Assembly: GCA_944324135.1 (NCBI GenBank)
Contig: CALUVE010000019.1
Span: 1 to 39,781, forward strand
Reading direction: 5' to 3'
Length of the DNA stretch: 39,781 bases
From: Candidatus Gastranaerophilales bacterium
Lineage (GTDB): Bacteria > Cyanobacteriota > Vampirovibrionia > Gastranaerophilales > Gastranaerophilaceae
This document shows, in pieces, positions 31,638 to 39,707 of this stretch (position 1 is the stretch's first letter; every line of letters starts with the position of its first letter). Under the pieces are notes generated by a model. That model had not been told where the DNA came from. It did not search any database and saw only the letters and a list, made by a program, of their open reading frames with translations. The position numbers and the translations under genes are program-made.

Positions 31638-33298
31638 AAATAGAAACAGAAGATTTAACGGTACAAATTGACGAAACCGAAGAAAAATTTTTATCAAATA
31701 TGATAATAAAAAAATACGACACGCTGGAAAACGAAAGATTATCCCAAATAAGTGATATCAAACTTGTCCGCAATTCTATTTATAATCAAACTATACCAAA
31801 AATAAACGCCTGGGAGAGCAAAATTGAATTGCCTGACATCTATGAACTTGCGCAGACACTCAAATCGCATCTGGCACAGAATCTTTATTCACATCCTGAC
31901 GCAATGTTTGACGTCGCAGGGACTTCACCGGAGACACAGGAATATGCCAATAAACAAAAAGCAATGCTTGTGAATACTTTTGAACAAATGAAATTTGAAG
32001 ATGAGATAGAAAAAATAATAGACAGTGTAGTCGAAACAGGAGAATGCACACTATTTGTCGGCTGGGAAAGCAGAATTAAACAAATACGCAGACAGCTTAC
32101 CCCTGATGAACAGAGCGTAAATCCTGAGGGCAAAAATTTTGTTGTGGAAGAAAAACTCATCTATGACAACGCAAGAATAAAACACATAAAAGCAGAAGAC
32201 TTTGTATTTGAAAAATGCTCAAATCCCGACTGGGACAACTGCGCAAAGATATACAGAACTTATTCTTCATTAGAAGAAATTCTTGGCGACAGTTCAAACA
32301 ACCTGCTGAATGAAGAAAAACTGGAAGCACTGAAAGGAGTGATGGCAAAGAACAAAAAAGAATCCACAAAAGCAGTAGAAGAGAACAAACTGGAGATATT
32401 AGAATACTGGGGAGACATAGAACTCTCGGACGGCAGAATTTTAAAGAATAAACTTGCAGTACTTGCAGGCAGACAGGAACTAATAAGATTTGAATCAAAT
32501 CCATTTGTAATAAACCCGTTTGTCCACGCTAACATAATAGAAAACCCGACAACCGGACGTGGGATATCGCCGCTTAGAGTGGCACTTATTTTGAACAATC
32601 TTGCATCAACTATTTTAAACAAACAAATAGACGCTCTTGCATTAATGATGAACCCACCATACCTTGCGCCCAAAGGATGTTTCCGCGGCGAACAGGACGT
32701 CAGCCCAGGGAAAATTATAGAATATGATGCTGCTTTAATGCCGACACAGCCGATTCCTCTTAGTTTTGACAAAGCTATGCAGGGCTGGGATTTTCTGAAC
32801 TATTTTAAAGCAACAATTGAAAGCGCCACAGGTATTTTCAAAAATATGGCAGGCAATATACAGACACAGGAAAGAACTGCCACGGAACTGAACTACTCTG
32901 CTAACGGACAGGAAGCCCGTCTTAACCTTTTGATTGAATCCATCAACCGCAAAATACTGATTCCGACAATAGAAAAAACAGCAGAAATCATCTCAAACTT
33001 CAAACTCGGCCCGGAAACAATCACATTGAACAACCACGGCAAAACTGAATTTATAGATATTGACGACAACATCAGAAATGCAAACTACATTTACCGTTAC
33101 GGAGACAGAAAAGCGCATTTTGAAAGAAAATCAAAGTTGAAAGAGCTGTTTGAGATAGTAAGCTCATTTGCTCAGGTAGACACCGTAGCCAGACAAATAG
33201 ACTGGATAGAATGTTTCAAATTTGCACTTGAACAATACGGCATTGAAAATTCAAGTAATTTTCTTCTGGAAAATCCGTCAGGTAATACAAATGCTTGA
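31634..33298 (+). CDS. Portal (head-tail connector) protein
   Basis: 554 residues. INAWESKIELPDIYELAQTL, CTLFVGWE, FVFEKCSNPDWDNC, NPTTGRGISPLRVALILNN and GIFKNMAGNIQTQERTATEL are typical of podovirus portals; MMNPPYLAP and the C-terminal helical region fit the family's barrel/wing arrangement. It forms the 12-subunit ring through which DNA enters. Starts by overlapping the acetyltransferase stop (ATGA). A disordered membrane-anchored protein follows after 37 bases. Confidence 0.85.
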   Translation: MKIETEDLTVQIDETEEKFLSNMIIKKYDTLENERLSQISDIKLVRNSIYNQTIPKINAWESKIELPDIYELAQTLKSHLAQNLYSHPDAMFDVAGTSPETQEYANKQKAMLVNTFEQMKFEDEIEKIIDSVVETGECTLFVGWESRIKQIRRQLTPDEQSVNPEGKNFVVEEKLIYDNARIKHIKAEDFVFEKCSNPDWDNCAKIYRTYSSLEEILGDSSNNLLNEEKLEALKGVMAKNKKESTKAVEENKLEILEYWGDIELSDGRILKNKLAVLAGRQELIRFESNPFVINPFVHANIIENPTTGRGISPLRVALILNNLASTILNKQIDALALMMNPPYLAPKGCFRGEQDVSPGKIIEYDAALMPTQPIPLSFDKAMQGWDFLNYFKATIESATGIFKNMAGNIQTQERTATELNYSANGQEARLNLLIESINRKILIPTIEKTAEIISNFKLGPETITLNNHGKTEFIDIDDNIRNANYIYRYGDRKAHFERKSKLKELFEIVSSFAQVDTVARQIDWIECFKFALEQYGIENSSNFLLENPSGNTNA

Positions 33299-33335
33299 TG
33301 CAAAAGAGAAAAGAACCATGCTACTATAAACAGAT

Positions 33336-33851
33336 ATGAGATGGCAGAGCAAAATACTATTCTTAATGCTGTTTTTCCCGATGATACTGGTAGGGATATT
33401 ATTTTCTTTTCTCAGCATGAATGAACTTGCAGAGAACGAAAAAGCCAAAAGGCAATCCGTTCAGGAGCAGATAGAAGAGGAGGAGGAACTAAATGACCCG
33501 ACACTATGGCCGGAAGAGAGAAAACGGCTGAAAGAAAAGCGGCGGTTAGAGAGGGAAGCAGCACAGCAAAGAGCACAAGAACAGCAAACTTTTTCGGAAG
33601 CTGAATCTGTCGAACAGGAAGAATACAACAATGATACCGGCAATGAATACAGCGGACAGGAAAATGTCTACGATGAAACAGAAACACGCCGGTCAAACAA
33701 TCAAAACGCCTACAACGAATATAACCAACAGGAAAATCCTGATAGTTATGAATCAGAACAAGAATCTCACCAGCCGCAACAGGAGTATGCTTCCCAGGTC
33801 AGATACCCCGAACAAACACTGGAAGAAATTCCGATAGAAGAGTTTCAATAG
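33336..33851 (+). CDS. Membrane-anchored acidic Q/E/N-rich protein
   Basis: 171 residues. One N-terminal transmembrane helix (ILFLMLFFPMILVGILFSFL, residues 7-26), then a charged coiled-coil-like segment (EEEEELNDPTLWPEERKRLK), and a long disordered tail rich in Q, E, N, Y and S. No Shine-Dalgarno sequence; TATAAA ends 5 bases before the ATG. An inner-spanin-like lysis protein would have a similar anchor plus coiled coil but not this tail. Function not assigned. Confidence 0.65.
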   Translation: MRWQSKILFLMLFFPMILVGILFSFLSMNELAENEKAKRQSVQEQIEEEEELNDPTLWPEERKRLKEKRRLEREAAQQRAQEQQTFSEAESVEQEEYNNDTGNEYSGQENVYDETETRRSNNQNAYNEYNQQENPDSYESEQESHQPQQEYASQVRYPEQTLEEIPIEEFQ

Positions 33852-33877
33852 AGGATATACTGTTTGGAAAGAATATC

Positions 33878-33956
33878 AGATTCTTCGCTTCCCTCAGAAT
33901 GACAGAAAACATGATGGTCATTCTGAACCCGATAGCAATTCAGGGGTGAAGAATCT
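33878..33956. repeat. Inverted repeat, host-type intergenic repeat inside phage block
   Basis: Outer arms AGATTCTTC (33878-33886) and GAAGAATCT (33948-33956); inner arms CAGAATGAC (33895-33903) and GTCATTCTG (33917-33925). Its right half, 33917-33961, repeats 504-548. It fills part of the 220-base gap before the large terminase gene. Confidence 0.6.
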
Positions 33957-34073
33957 TTTTTCCAATAATTAACGTTTTTATCGTCCTATCCGTATAAACG
34001 TCATTACGACTCCACTTTGACATTCTTCCATCAGCTCCGCGGGGGATAACTGTAGTCTACACTTGAAAAATAT

Positions 34074-35378
34074 ATGATAGATAAAAAAATGGAATATAAA
34101 CTTTTAAAAGCACAACGAGAATTTTTGGAAATTCCGCACAATTATACGTTGGATGTTGCGGTATATCAAGGCGGTTATGGCTCAGGTAAAACCTTTGCCG
34201 GTTCGCTTTTAGGGATACTGTTATGTATGAAATTTCCCGGGATACGAGGGCTTGTCGGGGCACAAACCTATACTCTGGTAAGAGATACAACCTTGCAGAC
34301 ATACCTTGAACATCTTGATAATATGAATTTTCAGGAGGGAGTGGATTATGAGTGGTCGTCAACACTACAAAAACTTGTGTTTAGAAACACCTCAGAAATC
34401 CTTTTCCGGCATTTCGACGAACCAAACAAGCTGAAATCATTAAATTTAGGATTTGTAGAGATAGAAGAGATGTCAGATATACCCTATGAGACATTTAAGA
34501 TGCTCCTTGGCAGAATGCGCCAGCAGCCTAAAAAAGAGTGGAAGAATTTCACCTACAGGATATTCGGGCATACAAACCCGGAACCGCAAAAAGGCTGGAT
34601 ATACAAAACTTTTATGCAGAATCCTGCCCCGAACTACAGACTGATAACGGCACCTACAACACAAAATATTTATCTGCCGGAGGGCTTCTGCGAGGAACTG
34701 AAAAAAATCTATGATGAACAGTACTACAAGATATTTGTGCTGGCACAAAACGGAGAATATAATACCGGACTTGTAATCAAAGATTTTACGGAAGAAAACA
34801 TAAAAGAGATAAATTACCAGAATGACTGTGACTTACACATCAGCTGTGATTTCAACGTAGATCCGATGTGCTGGGTACTGGCGCACAAAACAGAGGAAAA
34901 AGTATTTTACTTTGACGAAATAGTGCTGGAGAACACAACGACCGCCAAAGCCTGCGAAGAGTTCTGCCGCAGGTATCCGAACCACAAAGGAGCAATTATC
35001 GTAAACGGGGATGCCTCCGGGGATAATCGCAGCTGTACAAGCGAATATACAAATTATGTAATTATTAAAAAAAAACTTTTACAATACGGTTATGATGCCG
35101 ATATAAAAATAAAGGCCTTTAACCCGCCGATAAAAAACCGCATCGCGGCTTTCAACTCCAAAATACGCAACGCTAACGGGGAAGTTTGTCTTTATGTGGA
35201 CAGAAAATGCGAAAAACTACTCTATAATATATATAACTTAAAATACAAAGAGGGAACTTCGCGCATAGATATTCCTGCCTACACCCAGATTAAACAGAAC
35301 AAAGAGCTTAAATTTCTATCCCATCCGATAGATGCCGCCTCATATCTGGTTGACTTTTACTGGCCGATAACTCTTTAA
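34074..35378 (+). CDS. Terminase large subunit
   Basis: 434 residues. The N-terminal ATPase has Walker A GGYGSGKT (33-40), a Walker B-like FVEIEEMSD, and a motif III-like FGHTNPEP. The C-terminal RNase H-like nuclease includes ISCDFNVDPM, VNGDASGDNRS and SHPIDAASY, giving the three acidic metal ligands. PBSX/terminase_6 type. It drives DNA packaging into the portal. The start has no clear ribosome site; the ATG at 34089 is an alternative. It lies far downstream of the small subunit. Confidence 0.9.
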   Translation: MIDKKMEYKLLKAQREFLEIPHNYTLDVAVYQGGYGSGKTFAGSLLGILLCMKFPGIRGLVGAQTYTLVRDTTLQTYLEHLDNMNFQEGVDYEWSSTLQKLVFRNTSEILFRHFDEPNKLKSLNLGFVEIEEMSDIPYETFKMLLGRMRQQPKKEWKNFTYRIFGHTNPEPQKGWIYKTFMQNPAPNYRLITAPTTQNIYLPEGFCEELKKIYDEQYYKIFVLAQNGEYNTGLVIKDFTEENIKEINYQNDCDLHISCDFNVDPMCWVLAHKTEEKVFYFDEIVLENTTTAKACEEFCRRYPNHKGAIIVNGDASGDNRSCTSEYTNYVIIKKKLLQYGYDADIKIKAFNPPIKNRIAAFNSKIRNANGEVCLYVDRKCEKLLYNIYNLKYKEGTSRIDIPAYTQIKQNKELKFLSHPIDAASYLVDFYWPITL

Positions 35379-35397
35379 ACACTAATGGAGACAAGTA

Positions 35398-35640
35398 ATG
35401 GAAAATATACTGATGCACTATTCTCCAATCCTGATTGCAATTATGATATTTCTGATTCAACAGCGGATTGTTGTGACTCCGGAACAGTTGGAGAAAAAAC
35501 ACAGAGAAATAATTGAAGATGTCGAAGAAAAATTTGTTACAATCCATAGTTTTCAGGATTTGAAAGAACAATTTTCCGAAATGAAAGATAAAATAGACAA
35601 AATTTATGACTGCGTTATGACAAATAATATAATAAATTAA
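35398..35640 (+). CDS. Small membrane/coiled-coil protein after terminase
   Basis: 80 residues. An N-terminal helix (YSPILIAIMIFLIQQRI) spans the membrane; the remainder (TPEQLEKKHREIIEDVEEKF) is a charged coiled coil. Small proteins of this form often follow large terminase genes in phage genomes and have no assigned role; holin-like or lysis accessory functions are guesses. AAUGGAGA lies before the ATG. It is the last gene that I assign to the block. Confidence 0.6.
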   Translation: MENILMHYSPILIAIMIFLIQQRIVVTPEQLEKKHREIIEDVEEKFVTIHSFQDLKEQFSEMKDKIDKIYDCVMTNNIIN

Positions 35641-35700
35641 ATGTAAACAATTATTACAAAAATATCGAATATATTTAAAGTTTTTCTTCAAAATAGCCGA

Positions 35701-35727
35701 TAACATGAACAAAAGGACTACATGTTA
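35701..35727 (+). promoter_or_regulatory. Inverted repeat before the flagellin-shaped gene
   Basis: TAACATG (35701-35707) and CATGTTA (35721-35727), 7-bp perfect, 13-base loop. It may be an operator or mRNA hairpin. Confidence 0.4.
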
Positions 35728-35758
35728 CTAAATTAATTGAAAGGCAAAAGTTACACGA

Positions 35759-37402
35759 ATGGGACTGGCAGCATCACAAGCGAGATTTCTAGCAATCACA
35801 GCGCGTAAAACCGACTGTGAATTAAAGTCTACCCAACTGGCGCAGGATAAACTTTCTGTAACCAATGAGTTGACCGAAGCTACTGAACAATATCAGAGCT
35901 CCTTGAATGCTACAAAATTAATCTGGGATACAGACGGTTCAGGTTTGAATATGTATGAAGTTTCATACGATTTGTTGATGACTCCGTCTGCACTCAATAT
36001 GTACGACCCGTATCTGGTAACAGACCCTTCAGGCAGAATTGCTCTGGACGCAAGACTTGCTGCAGCGGCAAGGAATGCAAAGATAGACCCTAAAGGCGGT
36101 ACTACTGCATCTGAAGCTGGCAGAGAAGATTTTATAAATGCATTAGTTACAGCCGGTGCAATTACTGGCTCAACCGGTGCAACCATATTAGAGAATGCAT
36201 ATTCAGAATCTGCAGGTGTCGGCGGAATCCCGCTTGACAAAACTGCAGCTTATGCTGTTTCTAACGAAACTCTTGCTAATTATTTAAGTGATGAGGCATA
36301 CAAATTAGATATTAAAGATGTTTTAGGCAAATTTGGCGAAACTGAATTTGCAACAGGCAAAAAAGGCGGCGTAAATATTGCTATAAACGGTAATGCAATG
36401 TCCAGTGTAGATTCAATGAAAGAATTAACCCTCGGCGATTTGTTACAAAACGAATATACTTTCCTTGCATCAGGCGGGGATAACCAAGGGGTTGCTCCTG
36501 GCAGTCAGAATTGCAAAGAGTTCATGAACGCTGTATTCGGATGCGAAAGCAGCGAAGATATTCTGGATTTAAGTCTTAACACCAATTCAATCTTTGGTAG
36601 AATAGCTACTATGTTAACAAACCTCTTAGGGATTGACGATGCAAGCTTAAAAGCTTTAGATTTTGCATATAACAAAATAATGCAAAGCTACACAAATCAT
36701 AACAATGTTATTAATGCCGGCAAACCGGGTTCAACTACTTCGGCATATAATGACGCAAATGCAAAAGCGAATGAATATAACGCTGTTGTATACACATCAG
36801 ATGAAGACTTGAATAAAAAAGAGAATGCTTACAACGCTGTTAACTTGACAAACCTTGTAAATTCATTCTTAACTTACTATGCACAGCAATTATCAAGCAG
36901 TGATTACTTAGTAAGCAGAATTGATGAAAGAAGTTATTACGTAACAGACGATGTTAACTATATGTACACATTGAGAAACGAAGAAGCTGTTACAGAAAAA
37001 GACTTATTAATCACTGACTTCTACAACTCATTATACAACAACATCTGTGCAAGCGGCTGGACAGGAGCATACGCAGATTATTTAGGCGATGAGGACTACT
37101 TCCAAAACGCACTGAAAAACGGTCAATTATTCGTATCAGTACTGGCAACAGACGGCTATTATTATCAGGAAGTTTACAACGATAACGGATATATGGTAGA
37201 AGTTACTGATGATGATGCTATTGCACAGGCTGAGCTTGAATTTGAAATAATCAAGAGCAAGCTCAATGCTAAAGAAGAAAAACTTGATATTGAGATGAAA
37301 AATGTTGATATGGAAATTTCTTCACTCACTACAGAATACGACACGGTTAAAAACCTTATCTCCAAAAATATCGAAAAAGTATTCACAATGTTCCAATCAT
37401 AG
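35759..37402 (+). CDS. Secreted-type protein with flagellin-like coiled-coil ends
   Basis: 547 residues. The N-terminus MGLAASQARFLAITARKTDC and the following helical LAQDKLSVTNELTEATEQYQ, plus a C-terminal helix (EFEIIKSKLNAKEEKLDIEM to EKVFTMFQS) flank a large variable middle rich in N, S, T, Y and G. This is the layout of flagellin/FlgL-like export substrates, with no Sec signal. I associate the N-terminal pattern with proteins common in Melainabacteria, but cannot verify that. The ribosome site is weak (AAGG, 14 bases upstream). A terminator follows at 37441-37472. It is not obviously phage-related and may be an independent locus. Confidence 0.75.
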   Translation: MGLAASQARFLAITARKTDCELKSTQLAQDKLSVTNELTEATEQYQSSLNATKLIWDTDGSGLNMYEVSYDLLMTPSALNMYDPYLVTDPSGRIALDARLAAAARNAKIDPKGGTTASEAGREDFINALVTAGAITGSTGATILENAYSESAGVGGIPLDKTAAYAVSNETLANYLSDEAYKLDIKDVLGKFGETEFATGKKGGVNIAINGNAMSSVDSMKELTLGDLLQNEYTFLASGGDNQGVAPGSQNCKEFMNAVFGCESSEDILDLSLNTNSIFGRIATMLTNLLGIDDASLKALDFAYNKIMQSYTNHNNVINAGKPGSTTSAYNDANAKANEYNAVVYTSDEDLNKKENAYNAVNLTNLVNSFLTYYAQQLSSSDYLVSRIDERSYYVTDDVNYMYTLRNEEAVTEKDLLITDFYNSLYNNICASGWTGAYADYLGDEDYFQNALKNGQLFVSVLATDGYYYQEVYNDNGYMVEVTDDDAIAQAELEFEIIKSKLNAKEEKLDIEMKNVDMEISSLTTEYDTVKNLISKNIEKVFTMFQS

Positions 37403-37440
37403 CAACTTAATATTATTCACTATATATCTAACAACATTAC

Positions 37441-37472
37441 GGCAGGCAGTCAATTTGACTAACCTGCCTTTT
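37441..37472 (+). terminator. Terminator with embedded promoter element
   Basis: Outer stem GGCAGG (37441-37446) with CCTGCC (37463-37468); inner AGTCAA/TTGACT (37448-37460), followed by TTTTAAT. TTGACT also serves as the -35 of spmA. Confidence 0.75.
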
Positions 37473-37483
37473 AATGTTTAAAT
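37455..37483 (+). promoter_or_regulatory. Leaderless-type spmA promoter
   Basis: TTGACT (37455-37460), 17-base spacer, TTAAAT (37478-37483). The ATG at 37490 lies at the expected transcription start. No Shine-Dalgarno sequence. Confidence 0.55.
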
Positions 37484-37489
37484 AGCGGT

Positions 37490-38095
37490 ATGAATTATAT
37501 TTTTTACGGGTTGATAGTAATTTCAATAATAATAGGAGCGATAAACGGGCGATTGCAGGAGGTTGTCAATTCAATCCTAACGGGAGCAGAATTATCCGTC
37601 AAAGTCGCATTTTCCTTGATAGGAATAATGGCATTCTGGCTTGGAATAATGAAAATAGCAGAGGATAGCGGAATAGTTAACTTTATATCCAAATTAATCA
37701 AGCCTGTCACAAAAAGATTATTCAAAGAAATTCCGGAGGATTCGCCAGCCATCGGAGATATCGCAATGAGTGTTTCCGCAAACGCACTCGGGCTTACAAA
37801 TGCGGCAACTCCTATCGGCATAAAAGCAATGGAAGAACTCCAAAAACATAATAAAGACAAATCCACAGCCTCCAATGCAATGTGTATGTTTCTTGCAATG
37901 AACACAGCAGGATTTCAACTAATACCTGCAACAGTTATTGCCGTATTGATAGGAATAGGATACAAAAACCCTACAGAAATTATTGCCCCGACGCTTCTTG
38001 TCACAACAATAGCATTTATATCGGCAATAATTTTAGCAAAAGTATTTGAAAAATTCTGGACACCGCAGCAGGATAAAACAGGAGGGGATACATAA
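37490..38095 (+). CDS. spmA: SpmA-like spore maturation / Gate-domain membrane protein
   Basis: 201 residues with about five transmembrane segments (YGLIVISIIIGAING; VAFSLIGIMAFWLGIMKI; MCMFLAMNTAGFQLIPATVI; LLVTTIAFISAIILAK). SANALGLTNAATPIGIKAME is the hallmark block. SpmA and SpmB form a nucleoside-transporter-like Gate pair; in Bacillus they affect spore core dehydration. Homologues occur widely in non-sporulating bacteria, so the name carries no evidence of sporulation. It is followed by spmB with a one-base TAATG overlap. Confidence 0.93.
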   Translation: MNYIFYGLIVISIIIGAINGRLQEVVNSILTGAELSVKVAFSLIGIMAFWLGIMKIAEDSGIVNFISKLIKPVTKRLFKEIPEDSPAIGDIAMSVSANALGLTNAATPIGIKAMEELQKHNKDKSTASNAMCMFLAMNTAGFQLIPATVIAVLIGIGYKNPTEIIAPTLLVTTIAFISAIILAKVFEKFWTPQQDKTGGDT

Positions 38096-38628
38096 TGTTT
38101 CAGACAATAATGAATTTCCTCTCACTCTGGGCACTTCCTGCAATAATAATTGTTATCTTAACCGTTGCACTGTTCAAAAAAGTTCCGCTGTACGAAACCT
38201 TTACAGACGGAGCAAAAGACGGATTTAAGGTAGCGGTGAATATAATCCCGTATCTGGTAGCAATAATTGTCGGGATATCAATGTTTAGAGCCTCCGGCGC
38301 TATTGATATGCTGGGGCAGGCACTATCGGGGATACTGAATACGCTGAAAGTACCGCCGGAAGTTTTACCAGTAATGATAGTCCGCCCGCTTTCGGGGTCT
38401 GCCGCACTTGGAGTTTTTTCAGATATAGCGCACACTTTAGGGCCTGACAGCTATGCAACAAAACTTGCGGCGGTAATGATAGGCAGCAGTGAAACCACTT
38501 TTTACGTTCTGGCTGTATACTTTGGCGCAATAGGAATATCAAAAATCCGTTATGCACTGATAGTAGGGCTTCTGGCAGATATTATCGGATTTGCCGCAGC
38601 AATTTTGGTGTGCCGCTGCATGTTCTAG
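38095..38628 (+). CDS. spmB: SpmB-like membrane protein
   Basis: 177 residues, four to five transmembrane helices. The Gate-domain phrases are NIIPYLVAIIVGISMFRASG and VMIVRPLSGSAALGVFSDIA, followed by IGSSETTFYVLAVYFG and the C-terminal ADIIGFAAAILVC. It pairs with spmA in a putative membrane transport complex of unknown substrate. The 3' end overlaps the convergent zinc-ribbon gene by 47 bases (38582-38628). Confidence 0.93.
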   Translation: MFQTIMNFLSLWALPAIIIVILTVALFKKVPLYETFTDGAKDGFKVAVNIIPYLVAIIVGISMFRASGAIDMLGQALSGILNTLKVPPEVLPVMIVRPLSGSAALGVFSDIAHTLGPDSYATKLAAVMIGSSETTFYVLAVYFGAIGISKIRYALIVGLLADIIGFAAAILVCRCMF

Positions 38629-38962
38629 CTGCATCAGCCCAGCTCTGGGTAAATTCTTTATACTCATTCGGCACTACCGTTTTAATCAAAACAGCATAAT
38701 TTATATCAATAAAATTAATTTTTTGGACTCGCTCTACAACAAATTCTTGAGCGCCGCAATTATGGCAAAATTTTTCCTGCGGTACCACCTGACCATTTTT
38801 AATCATTGATTGCAGCTTAACTCCACAGCAGGCGCAGCGGGTAAGATACCACTGATTTTCAATTAATTCTCCGCAATCAGGGCAATAAGTAACATCTGAA
38901 TCTACCGGCACTTTCTCGTGACAGCAATCTTTGTTTCCAAATAAAAACTCCATTAACATCAT
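38582..38962 (-). CDS. Zinc-ribbon protein
   Basis: 126 residues. Three CxxC knuckles: YCPDCGE, RCACCGV and FCHNCGA (the last starts the second ribbon), plus two upstream cysteines (KDCCHEK). Four pairs could bind two zinc ions. The C-terminus is a charged helix-strand region. No enzymatic motif. Start among MMLMEF is uncertain; there is only a weak ribosome site, AAGAAA. Its tail overlaps spmB antisense by 47 bases. Function unknown; such proteins can be regulators or assembly factors. Confidence 0.72.
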   Translation of the reverse strand: MMLMEFLFGNKDCCHEKVPVDSDVTYCPDCGELIENQWYLTRCACCGVKLQSMIKNGQVVPQEKFCHNCGAQEFVVERVQKINFIDINYAVLIKTVVPNEYKEFTQSWADAARTCSGTPKLLRQIR

Positions 38963-39001
38963 ACTTTTCTTATAATGCTGAAAATCAAAAAGTCAACAAA
39001 A

Positions 39002-39391
39002 TTACTTATTAAGCTGAAAAATATCAAAATTAAGCCTGAAAGCAATAAACAACCAGATCATATAAGGTATCTGCAAAACACCTAAAATAAATGAAATTTC
39101 AAAAAACACCCCGGTCATAACAATAACAGTCACGAGCAGAAAGAACAAATCCACGAGCGCCAAACCGATTTTTTTGTATTTAAAGAAAAGGGGAGTCCAG
39201 AGGAGATTTAAAATCAATTGGAGAAAGAAAAGAGGAATCCCAAAGAATTTTGCCAGACTCATCGGCTGAAAATAAAAAATTACAAAAGAAACACCCATCA
39301 AGACATACAGAAAAGTCCACACGGGGCGGAATATTTTTCTATCCGGCGCGTACAGGGGTTTTTGAATTTCATCATAAAAATCGAAGTCCAT
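39002..39391 (-). CDS. tspO: TspO/MBR family membrane protein
   Basis: 129 residues from ATG 39391; in-frame TTG 39442 and ATG 39427 were judged less likely because the family starts near DFYDEIQKPLYAPDRKIFRP. Five transmembrane helices are visible. The family features are FRPVWTFLYVLMG, NLLWTPLFFKYKKIG and YMIWLFIAFRLNFDIFQLNK. TspO proteins bind tetrapyrroles and other ligands. It lies 39 bases past the zinc-ribbon start on the same strand, so an operon is possible. Confidence 0.88.
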   Translation of the reverse strand: MDFDFYDEIQKPLYAPDRKIFRPVWTFLYVLMGVSFVIFYFQPMSLAKFFGIPLFFLQLILNLLWTPLFFKYKKIGLALVDLFFLLVTVIVMTGVFFEISFILGVLQIPYMIWLFIAFRLNFDIFQLNK

Positions 39392-39468
39392 AATATAAAT
39401 AATAAACTTTGAAAAATAAAATTTCATTCTACCAACAGACAATTCAAAGTTAATAATATGTACATAGT

Positions 39469-39500
39469 AAAAAAGCCCCCAGACTAATCATCTGAAGGCT
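39469..39500 (-). terminator. 5S rRNA terminator, copy 1
   Basis: On minus AGCCTTCAGA pairs with TCTGGGGGCT (two G-T pairs), followed by TTTTTT. An almost identical copy is at 39666-39697. Confidence 0.85.
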
Positions 39501-39510
39501 CTGTAAATTA

Positions 39511-39627
39511 GGTGCTGGCAACGAGCTATCTTCCCAGGCGGTGGCCCGCCAAGTATTTTCACCGATGTGAGTCTTTACGACCGTGTTCGGGATGGACTCT
39601 GCCGAACAAAACCTGACTTAATGTCTG
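39511..39627 (-). rRNA. rrf: 5S rRNA, distal copy, abnormal 5' third
   Basis: The 3' two-thirds is clearly 5S: loop C CATCCCGAACACGG, helix IV GGCGG-gcca-CCGCC, GATAGCTCGTTGCCAGC at the 3' end. Upstream of loop C, however, the expected helix I strand (complement of GTTGCCAGCACC) is absent; instead GTTCGG...CCGAAC makes an alternative hairpin. The 5' end is therefore uncertain and this copy may be defective. A second copy lies 197 bases to the right. Confidence 0.7.
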
Positions 39628-39665
39628 GTTTTGTGAGAGGGGGTGGTTTCCTCTTTTCTCCACTT

Positions 39666-39697
39666 AAAAAAGCCCCCAGATTAATCATCTGAAGGCT
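39666..39697 (-). terminator. 5S rRNA terminator, copy 2
   Basis: Same stem as at 39469-39500 with TTTTTT on minus, one base different in the loop. Confidence 0.85.
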
Positions 39698-39707
39698 CTG
39701 TAAATTA

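Larger units (their letters stand above)
24475..35640 (+). mobile_element. Compact phage-derived block (podovirus-like) without integrase
   Basis: All 13 or so genes are on plus: control gene, LuxR-type HTH, amidase, tail nozzle/hub, major capsid, coiled-coil protein, adaptor, small terminase, unknown, GNAT, portal, membrane protein, large terminase, small membrane protein. No integrase, excisionase, replication, repressor, tail fibre or long-tail genes were recognised. Flanks are chromosomal (radical SAM on the left, spmAB on the right). No direct-repeat attachment sites or tRNA were found at the edges. Boundaries are approximate. Confidence 0.8.

Noticed and set aside
32260-32772. 170-codon open frame on minus
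   Set aside because: Antisense shadow of the portal gene; the plus frame has family phrases.
24475-35758. CRISPR array, tRNA-linked attachment site or integrase at the phage block
   Set aside because: No regularly spaced repeats, no tRNA, no recombinase motif, and no direct repeat joining the two edges was seen.
37490-38628. Sporulation as a trait of the host on account of spmA/spmB
   Set aside because: These Gate-domain genes are widespread in non-sporulating bacteria; no other sporulation gene is present.
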